Positions 10,662 to 19,024 of a DNA stretch of 64,000 nucleotides are shown in pieces. Every line of letters starts with the position of its first letter. Positions within the stretch are counted from its first letter, which is position 1. The notes under the pieces are model-generated. The model ran no database searches, had not been told where the DNA came from, and saw only the letters and a list, made by a program, of their open reading frames with translations. The translations under genes and the position numbers were made by a program. This stretch comes from Sphaerulina vaccinii. Its lineage: Eukaryota > Ascomycota > Dothideomycetes > Mycosphaerellales > Mycosphaerellaceae. Location of the stretch: positions 1,178,001 through 1,242,000 of the forward strand of contig JAKUDP010000007.1 of NCBI GenBank assembly GCA_022570795.1, written 5' to 3'.

Positions 10662-11916
10662 CGTGCTTCAGATCTGACGACGCAGTCAAGTCTCGATGGG
10701 AATGGGTTAGACGCGAGAGATAGTACAATTATGAAAGGTGCGGTGCGACGCGTGGGATGGACGAAGTGGTGCCAAGCCGCGTGAATGACACTTGGCATTT
10801 ACCTCAACGAGGATCGGTCGCACCTACACCCACACCCCATAGTCTTGTATAATCCCATGCATAAGTAGTGCCTGAGGCGATGCGGACACCGGCCCGCGTC
10901 TGCCGTGCATTCCGATAGGCTAGAATCAATGTCTTCACTTTGAATCTTTGGCTTGTAACAGACCGCTCAACTTCAAACACTTAGCGTATCCCTAATATGT
11001 TTCCTATACATATAACGACGATTCCTAGGTTCTTTAGCGACCCCGAAAGCATCCAACAGGAATAGAGAGCACCGATCTTAAGGCAGAACTCGGTTGGGAA
11101 CTGCATCCTTTACTTTCTAACTAGCTTGCGGCCTATCTTACCCAGGCCGTCCGCTTGCTTCTACGCAAGCACTTTAGGTTGCTAGAGGATAGCGAGGAGG
11201 AAGCATCAGTAGAAGCAGGGGAGGCATAGATTAGAGATCATGCGTTTATATAGGGACGGTGCGTAGTACGCAAAGGCTTCGATAATAAACCCTATACCCC
11301 CTATAGTCTCCGCTCGGCTAGCAGCGACAGCCTCCGGAAGGTCGTGGTGCACGTGGACACAAGCCGAAGAGGCCATACGGATGGTCACAGGCGTGGAATA
11401 GTGATATACAAGCCTAGGCAGGTTCAGGGTCAAAAACAAAGCGACAAAAGCGGAAGGCATAGTGTTCGGTTTCGGAGGTGTCGGCGATGAGGTCCTGTGT
11501 TACCAATACTTGGTGTATACTAATGTCCTTTCAATATGTAATAGATGTGATCATTTTGAACGTTATATGTCATACAAACTATGTGCAGAAGTGTAGTGTT
11601 GCGATAATACTGACTGTCGAAGATGTTGGTGAAGACCATTAGTTATGCAGATTTATACATGGGTGTGGGGTAGGGGTGTGGGTGCGCCCGATCCTCATTG
11701 CATTTACCTATTGAAAGTTCTATCTTCGCGTCCGCTCCAGCAAGATTCCGAGAACAGAGAAGACCACTCTTCCAACCCAGCGTTGGCAAAGCTCTCTGCA
11801 ATCCGGACTACACCAAGCGGCTGGAGGCAAAGGCAGAGTGTGCCGGCAATGTTCATTTTCCTCGAGCCTTCCAGGCGTCTTCTTGCATTTACATCAAGGA
11901 TCCCACTCCCAATCCA
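10662..11916. other. long intergenic region, possible decayed element
   Basis: No intact gene is seen. From about 10960 to 11460 the composition changes: frequent CTA/TAG runs and broken frames on both strands, unlike the gene-rich flanks. This could be an old repeat or pseudogene, but no recognisable transposase, reverse transcriptase or terminal repeat was found. An 84-codon frame at 11206-11460 (-) has no known motif. Confidence 0.35.
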
Positions 11917-13558
11917 TCAGACCCTCGGCGTTAGCCGACAGGCATACTCATTGAGTGGGATATTCGCTGCAGTCATGCCAGGCACACCAGTATCTGACGC
12001 GTTCCCAGGATGAAGAGCTTTCTTGACGCTGCCATCGAGATCAATGATATCCACGATATGTCCCTTCACAGGACTATAAAGCTCAAAGTCATCGTCAGAG
12101 TATGCCAGGCGTCTGTTGATGGACATGTCAGAGAAGTCAAAGGTCTGAATCATTCTCGCTGCGAGCATGCACAGCTCTGCGATCGCGAAGTTCCTACCCG
12201 GACACGCTGGATCAAGTCAGCTCAGGTATCTCGAAAAAGCCATCAGCGACACTTACGACTTCTACCAGAACCGAACGTCAAGTCATATTTGAGAAGCTGC
12301 TCGCCTTCACCGAGGAATCTGTGGCCTTTCCAGAGTCGTGCATCAGGACCGTACACTTCGGCGTCCATCGCACAGGCTTCGCCCATGGAGCTGAGAATGT
12401 CCCCTGGCTGGAAAACGTGATCTTCAATACCGGGCAGCGTGCATTGCCTAATCACTGTCGCAGGCGTACCGGTGAAGACGCACTGCCGGAATGTTTCGAA
12501 GAAAGCAGAATAGAGATGAGGCGTGGCAACCTTGAAATTTACGTCTACGAAATCCTGGCCGAGTGCGTCACACTCCTCGCGGATGACCTTGAAAAGTGCT
12601 GGAGCCTGAGTGATGTACAAGAACAGCCATCCAAGCGTCTCTGGCGTATTAGCCATGAATGCAATGACCATCATACTCATGAACTTGCTGGCAACATCCG
12701 GAGGATTGCCTGCTTTCTCGAAAGGAGCGACTATAGCCTTCATCTCTTCTGATGCGGTCTCAAGGCCTCCTTTCTGATACCACGCGAACAGGATGTCGCG
12801 TATGCCCTTTCGCGCCCGCCTAGTACGACGACAACCGGCCGTGAGTCGACTGCTCAACCACAATGGCAGTGGTAGATTGAAGCTCCAGAATAGATCCGAC
12901 TGATCGTCCGAGAACTCTTGGAGTAGGATCCGAGTCACGACATGGTCCAGATCAGGTCCGAAAATGCTCATGCAGTTCACATTATACCCCAGGCGATACA
13001 TGAGCGAGTGCAACGAGACCTTGCGACCTTTTCCTCCGACATTAGCCTTGATGCGGATGATCTGATCGAAGCCGATCCTTTGGGCAGTCTGAAGAAGTGT
13101 TGGCAACTTCGACTTCGCAAGCTTGCCATGCACCGTCTGATCAGCGTTGCGAACGGTCTCCTTATATCTAGGATCCATGGTCGGCACCTCCCATCCTGCA
13201 AAGTGAAACCAGTCGAACCCAGCACGATGATCAGTCTCTTGGCTATATAAACATGATCAGCATTCCACAACTATCAAGTGTTCTGTTGGACTCACATTGC
13301 AGCTCGACTGAAGACATGTTTCACAGCAGCATGATGCAGTAACCAATACTTCGGTGCTTTCGAGAACGGATCTTGAAGGACTTGATATTTGCCCTGGCCA
13401 GACTCAAGAGAGAACTGTCTGTGCGAGTTGACGTACTTGCGCCATACTTTGAACTTCGACAGAAACGATTGAAACTTGAATACTCCGTACAGTGTCGTAC
13501 CTATGAGCAGCAGAAGAGCTAGTATGGGAGGAATGGAGTAAGTCATTAGCATCGCCAT
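11917..13558 (-). CDS. cytochrome P450 (CYP7/CYP8-like architecture)
   Basis: Three exons encode 512 aa; introns are 13243-13295 and 12207-12256. The start is the first ATG of a frame that otherwise opens at TTG; two more in-frame ATGs follow within 12 nt. An N-terminal membrane anchor (MTYSIPPILALLLLIG) targets the ER. The ExxR of the K-helix is ETFR. The haem loop is FGSGRSPCPG with the thiolate Cys418 directly after the second splice. The I-helix reads AFMANTPETLGW: it lacks the usual acidic-Thr pair and instead has an Asn-Thr-Pro like CYP7/CYP8 enzymes. Fungal members of that class oxidise sterols, terpenoids or polyketides. It lies beside the sulfotransferase-like gene on the same strand. 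The substrate is unknown. Confidence 0.88.
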
Positions 13559-14099
13559 CTTGGTCGATCGTTCTGCGTTCGAAGTGGTCAAAGCGTGGCG
13601 ATGAAGTGAACGTCTTCACGATATGAGCTTGTCCAAAATATGCTGATTGAGCTACACTTGATAGGCCTAATGCCCTATCTCAAACCTTGCGAAGTTAATC
13701 AGCGCCAGATGTACGTGTCCTGCAACAGCTTGCTTGCTCTACTCGCCTGCGGCAATCACACGCCTGGCCTTCGGCAGATCTTCGTGCGCGTCTCAGTGCC
13801 AAGAATATCGCAGTAAATGCTTCAAAGCTCGAGTAAAATGAAGGTTGCCGGCATTGACTGTCTTTGCTCCGCGCTGCATGGACTTCAGTAGGACCGGAGA
13901 GACATTGAACATGTGCGTGAACGATTCTAATCACTCTCTGACCGCATAATCAGAAATGTAAGCGATGCGGCTCTGCTTCGAGCAGCGTAGACAATGCTGA
14001 AAATTGGAGAGACGGCAAGTATCATTTTCTTCAACCCTGCTGTAATAATTGTGTTACGCACATGCTAATCCTGCCTGCAGAATCGCTCCAGCAGGATCA
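13559..14099. other. intergenic, promoter of the P450
   Basis: No gene recognised; it holds the 5' region of the P450 and the 3' flank of the P-loop gene. Confidence 0.45.
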
Positions 14100-15406
14100 T
14101 CAGACCTTAAACGAGCACAGGTACTCGTAATCTTTCATATTCGCCTCTACCAACCTCTTCAACTGGTCTGCAGTCTCCTTGCCGTACCTCCCAAGCCATC
14201 GACCGTAATGCTTGTCGATATCAGGTATGATGCGCTGAACGGCAGAGTCAGCAGTATCACGAGCATCGCGGACGAGGGACTCACAGTATCCGGCCTTCTG
14301 ATACTGTGGCGTTGAGAGATTCCCTGGCCCACCACCGGAAGATCATAGTACTCCACCTCCTTCTCCGGATCCCAAGTCTGACTCAGCTGAGTCACGTCCA
14401 GTCCGAGAGCTTTACAGACTCCAGCAGTCACTTTATCTGTGCGCCACCGTACATCGTCTGCGTCTACCACGATCGGCTCAATGTGCGCCGAGCGAAACAG
14501 ATCGAACAGGTACTTGAAATAGCGCTGGGAGGTCATGATCTCCAGATCTTCGTCTCCACTTCGAATGTGCGTGCCTGGATCACATTCGGCATAAAGTGAG
14601 TCAATTTGGAGAATGGGGTGGCGAGTCACGATGATCGGGCGGACTAAAAGTAGTAGGTCAGCAAGTATCTCTGAAAAGGTAGACTGGCTCATTAGTGTCT
14701 GTCCTCAAGCTCAGCGCTTGAGTCAGTGAGACATTGAAGAGATAGCATGGCTTCTGCTTTTCTGCCTGCTACACTTACTGCTTAGCAATCTCTTGTCGGA
14801 GAGGTAAGTTGGGTTGCCCTGGAATCGGGCGGAGGAATCACGTATGGTGTCGAACAGAAAGTCGTGCTTGAGGATGTTGTAGACGTTCTCGCGGACAAGA
14901 GGTATCTTTTCCTATCGTAATAGTCAGCATCACCAACAGCCACATCATAAAGCTGTCTGAACTCACCGCTTTCTGAGCGTCAGTAACTCCATCTTCGAAC
15001 TCTTTGATACACGATCGATAATTGTAGTCGTGTGAATGAAGCCGCATATGATCTTGGACTTCTTTCTTTCTTTCAGTAGAGCTCCGGCTGTGCTGATACC
15101 ATCTCTCTGGCCCCCAGAAGGCAGCCAAGAGTGTAGCTTGTGGTAGTACGCGGACATCTGGGTGTGTTAACAAGTAACTCGTGACTAAAAGTAGTAGGTA
15201 GAAGGGTTAGCAAGTATCTCTGGAATCGCAGGCTGTCTCATTAGTGTCTGGTCTCAAGCTCGACGCCTCGGTGAGTGCGAGCTTGGTGAGAAACTGCAAA
15301 GTAGCCATGCCTTCTGCCTTCTTCTTTGCTTACCAAGGTTGCTGCGAGTTCTGCCACTCCCGAAGACGAAGATGGGGCGGAGATCTTTGCTTTCGTGCTG
15401 AGCCAT
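14100..15406 (-). CDS. sulfotransferase-like P-loop protein
   Basis: Five exons encode 305 aa. Introns: 15185-15333, 14912-14966, 14644-14778 and 14235-14284. The ATG at 15406 opens directly into a nucleotide/PAPS-binding loop (RPIFVFGSGRTRSN). A second typical block is RPIIVTRHPILQIDSLY, the 3'-phosphate-binding-like Arg/His/Ser segment of fungal sulfotransferase-family proteins. The C-terminus is DKHYGRWLGRYGKETADQL...SFKV. These proteins are numerous in ascomycetes and are often near secondary-metabolite genes, but few are characterised; a sulfuryl or other group transfer is inferred only. Oddity: introns 1 and 3 are long (149 and 135 bp) and homologous to each other, whereas the other two are about 50 bp. 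Confidence 0.82.
14644..14778 (-). repeat. introner-like intron copy A
   Basis: A phase-1 intron of the P-loop gene, 135 bp, GTAAGT to TTTTAG. On the gene strand it contains CAGACACTAATGAG, CAGAGATACTTGCT, a CTGAC branch site and ACCTACTACTTTTAG, all shared with copy B. It carries a perfect 7-bp hairpin (CTCAAGC, 5-nt loop, GCTTGAG; plus strand 14704-14722). Confidence 0.8.
15185..15333 (-). repeat. introner-like intron copy B
   Basis: A phase-1 intron of the same gene, 149 bp, GTAAGC to TTTTAG. It shares long identical blocks with copy A in the same order, with a CTAAC branch site. At the matching place it has its own 8-bp stem (CAAGCTCG at 15255-15262 with CGAGCTTG at 15278-15285). A small CTTCTACC insertion lies before the 3' end. 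Confidence 0.8.
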
Positions 15407-15800
15407 GTTTCTTCAAGTGTCTCGCCGGGGCTGTTGATGTAGATCTGTAACAATGGTGCACTCGAAGTGCAGGTGGGCGGAGATGTAGATGCTGTGCTGT
15501 TTTGAGTACGAATGCCTCGCATGGAAAGCAGCTCTGTTCATGTTATGGAGCCTTTATCGGCAGCTTCGACATGGCTGATTCCTCTTCGTGGCTCCTTCTC
15601 AGCCAGAAGTGTCCATGTCCTGGAGTCCTATTGTTGCCGTACCGCAATAGGAATGTGCGTAGTTCATCTACTCGAATGTGAGAAGGTGCACATGTGTAAG
15701 GAAGAAGTATGAAGTAGTACAATTGCAATTCGATTGCTGGTATCTCTAAAACAAATATGCCAACTCGTAATATCGTGGCTCGTCGAATTGTCGCTTCCAT
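15407..15800. other. intergenic between the permease and P-loop genes
   Basis: Promoter side of the P-loop gene and 3' flank of the amino acid permease. An 85-codon frame (15543-15800, -) abuts the permease stop and shows no motif. Confidence 0.4.
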
Positions 15801-17255
15801 CTAGATGGACACGTTAGCACAGCTGAAAGCTGGCTTGACAGTCCCGCTGTAATCCGCCATGATTGCCTTCACTGCAGCGTATAGTCCAGGACCAAGCAAG
15901 AAGAGTCCGCAGAACATAACAAAGATGTGAACAATGGTCATGATCGAGCGGACAGGAGTCGCGAACAGCTTGCCCTTGTAGAGCTGATAGTATGCAATGG
16001 CGAAGAAGATGAAGCCGAAGAAGGAGTCAAATGCTGCACCGAGCAATGACAGGAAGTCACCCATCGATGGAATCACCTCAGCGAAGATGAAAGCCACAGC
16101 CCAGATGGCGGCCATAACGGCGGCCCAGACACCCCAGCCGATCGCAGTGTTGCTGTGTCCGTGACGTGAGTTGCCCATGATGCGTCCATAGACAAACTTG
16201 GCCGACACGTTGGCGTAGATGACTCCGATGACCAGGGTCGGTACAATGACGAAGGCGAAAGAGCCCTTCTTGTAGACATCAGTGCCGAGAGAGCCGAATG
16301 CTGGAGCAGTCGAGTACTGTCCAAGGTAGTGGAAGCCAATAGCTGGTGGGACGATGAAGAGGAAGGCGGAGATACCAGCCAGAACAGCCAGAGCCTTGGG
16401 GAAATCTTGTGGCTTTTCCATTTCGGAGATGAAAGTTGGGAACAGAATCTGAGGAACCCACAAGAAGGTGATGTTCAGTACAGCGTTCATGCACGCGACC
16501 CAGCCGGTTCCTGGGAGCGGGAAAGCATACGTCTTAACATCGCCAAGTTCTGGGTAGTTACCACCATAGCCGTACAGAGGAGCCGTCTCAATTCCAGCAA
16601 AGATCAAGAAGAGCAGGATAGCAAGTCCCATGGCAGCGGCGGAGAACATGGACATGAAAGAGACGTGCTTCAAGGTCCTTGGAAGAGACATGACAATGCC
16701 CATGATCGTGACGATCACGCTGAAGATCACCGTGCAGAGCGAGTGGTCCGAAAGCGTGTTGAGGACCTTAGCTCCAGTGAGGACGTGGAATCCAATAAGT
16801 AGGATATTGTTGGCCAACAGCATAAAAGATGTGAACCAGTATGCAGCCATGCTCTTGCCAAAGATCTCGTATCCAAAATCGCATATATCCTTGATCTGTG
16901 GGTTCTTCATAATGTACTTGTGCATTGTAAGACTTGTGATGTAGAATAGAATTCCTGCAACCAGCATAGTGATTATCCCAGGAACCCAGCCCAACACGCT
17001 CAACGACCAGCTCTGTGCCATGATAGCCAGGCACACTTGGTCGCCAGCGAGAAGCCAGGCGGCCTTCTGCCAGCTCATCGTTCGTAGCTTGATCTCATGT
17101 TGGTGATCTTCCACAACAAGAGCTTCGATGAGCTCCTTGTTGATTGAGCTGCTTCCATCGGAGTCTTCGGGTGTATCATATCCAGATGCGTGCCTGTGGG
17201 AAACAGTCGCTTCCAGCTTGCCATCCTCCTCATGCTGCCACGGTTGGGAAGACAT
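15801..17255 (-). CDS. amino acid permease, AAAP family
   Basis: A single exon of 484 aa from the first ATG (17255). A hydrophilic N-terminus of about 60 residues precedes roughly eleven hydrophobic spans. The block LRTMSWQKAAWLLAGDQVCLAIMAQSWSL begins the first span and matches the Aa_trans start of Neurospora Mtr-like neutral amino acid permeases. The family moves amino acids with protons across the plasma membrane. It lies between the sulfotransferase-like gene and a long intergenic region on the same strand. The substrate is not predictable from sequence. Confidence 0.88.
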   Translation of the reverse strand: MSSQPWQHEEDGKLEATVSHRHASGYDTPEDSDGSSSINKELIEALVVEDHQHEIKLRTMSWQKAAWLLAGDQVCLAIMAQSWSLSVLGWVPGIITMLVAGILFYITSLTMHKYIMKNPQIKDICDFGYEIFGKSMAAYWFTSFMLLANNILLIGFHVLTGAKVLNTLSDHSLCTVIFSVIVTIMGIVMSLPRTLKHVSFMSMFSAAAMGLAILLFLIFAGIETAPLYGYGGNYPELGDVKTYAFPLPGTGWVACMNAVLNITFLWVPQILFPTFISEMEKPQDFPKALAVLAGISAFLFIVPPAIGFHYLGQYSTAPAFGSLGTDVYKKGSFAFVIVPTLVIGVIYANVSAKFVYGRIMGNSRHGHSNTAIGWGVWAAVMAAIWAVAFIFAEVIPSMGDFLSLLGAAFDSFFGFIFFAIAYYQLYKGKLFATPVRSIMTIVHIFVMFCGLFLLGPGLYAAVKAIMADYSGTVKPAFSCANVSI

Positions 17256-19024
17256 CGTGTCCAAGAGTGTCGAGCGAGTGTCGGGTGAGTGTGACTGATC
17301 GAAGATAGACTAAGAAAAGACTTACCCAGGGATGCCGTATATATACAACAAGGCTTGCATACCAGTCCGGAGTAGCTAGCTGGTCATTGTCTGGATCTTT
17401 GGATAAGGCGTGCTCGGCCAGAACTGGCTCGCGGGCTGATAGCGTTCTCGGGCACGCCGACTAGAAGCATTGTGGAAGCCTTCTCTCAGCTCTCAGCCAA
17501 TCTCTGATGAGACGGATCATGCAAGTCGTATGCACGACAGATCTTCCACGTGAAATAAGTCTCAAAGGCGCCGTGCTGTCTATGCCGTTTGTGTGTTAAG
17601 CGTTGAAGCTTGAGAGAGCTTTTCCACATCTCGGCTCATCGCTTGATTTCAGACAAGCCTGGGCCCAGCATTTCTCACCCGAATCGCCTCCTCTTGGCAG
17701 ATTATGCAAGGTCTGTGTGGACTGTGTAGCCGACGCTGGTCAGGCCATACCAGTACACCTATCAGCCTGTAGGTCGTATAGATACACCATGCACGAGCAC
17801 TCAGCTGTGGCTGCTGTCATGTGGAAACTTGCTAGCATCGTGCATATGCTAGATGGGCATTTCGGTATGCCTGAGGATTGTTGTTGTGAACAAAGGGAAC
17901 AACCACAAATCAAGCACGTCAAGATAGCTTTCTTCGCGACATGCTTTCAACATACTTTCTTGACAGCCGGAAACAGGGCCGGCATTTGGCGTCACTCGCG
18001 TGCTCAGCCCTTGAGCAGAGAGGCCAAAGCTCTCAGATGCCATAGGATAGAAACATTACAGATCGTAGAGGACCTGCATGAAGCGTCGCTTCAAGTTGGA
18101 GATATGATGAGAGAGTGGACTGACGTGCCTCGAACAGGTTCTGGGCTGATAGGAAACATCGAGCGCATGACACACTGCAGGCATATGAATCATGATCTCG
18201 ATGCTGTGAGCTCAACAGCTGCAGACGAACTCTAGCTCACTATCTCGCTCATACAGTCTATCAATGTATAGAGTGTCAACAATGTCTACATCGAGGTCGT
18301 CCTACCTCATATGCTTCCATTCTGTGCCAAGTCCACCTGCTTAGGGTTACCCAGAACATATGGGACAGCGACGGTAAGGTCAGACGTCGGTCAGAACGGC
18401 TACAATCCAAGATCCTGCTCTTGGATACTATCTTATGAATTACTGTGAGGTTTGAGGTCGTTCCGTTGTATACTGCGTTCAGAACCTTAAATTCGTCGAA
18501 TTATCCAAGTTTGTGAAATATAGCTATTTTGGAATGATGGTCTTCGTGTTGTTCAGGTGGATGGTCACTTTGCAGCTCTTACAACGTATGTCTGGATGCT
18601 GATGATATCTGAAACACTCTCGATGGCTTGAGCTGGCCGTATCTGACGTGTACCAACATATAGACCTGAGAAGCTAACGCGCTGCTCGAGGCATATGTCT
18701 TGTTGATGTATCGTTATACAGTATGGACTCAAACTGCTGCAACTATGTGACAATGTCAGTCCACAGATATCCACACCTGTGCCAACCATACTGTATACAA
18801 CTGTACTGTACTATAATACGTAGCCATTTCTCATGGCAACAATAACAGCTAGGAATATGACATCCTGAGCATCATCATCTTTCTCATAATAACACAATGC
18901 AAAAGTGTGCCGCCTGCAGCGACTGGGGGAATCATCTCTCTTTCTCTCGCTTCCATGCCGCCTTACCAGAACCACCCGCCGGATATCTCATCCTATCTAG
19001 GCCTTCCATGTAGGTGGGCGCTTG
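17256..19024. other. long intergenic region with one orphan ORF
   Basis: The first part is the permease promoter. An orphan frame at 17603-18235 is listed separately. From 18240 to 19024 nothing recognisable is seen beyond AT-rich stretches. Confidence 0.4.
17603..18235 (+). CDS. orphan ORF, hypothetical (doubtful)
   Basis: A 210-codon uninterrupted frame that does not overlap another gene. It opens at a TTG codon, and the first ATG lies about 60 codons in. It is Cys/His-rich (CKVCVDC, EDCCCE, HCRHMNHD) but has no motif I recognise and no signal peptide. It may be chance, a decayed gene, or a gene with unseen exons. Confidence 0.22.
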   Translation: MKLERAFPHLGSSLDFRQAWAQHFSPESPPLGRLCKVCVDCVADAGQAIPVHLSACRSYRYTMHEHSAVAAVMWKLASIVHMLDGHFGMPEDCCCEQREQPQIKHVKIAFFATCFQHTFLTAGNRAGIWRHSRAQPLSREAKALRCHRIETLQIVEDLHEASLQVGDMMREWTDVPRTGSGLIGNIERMTHCRHMNHDLDAVSSTAADEL

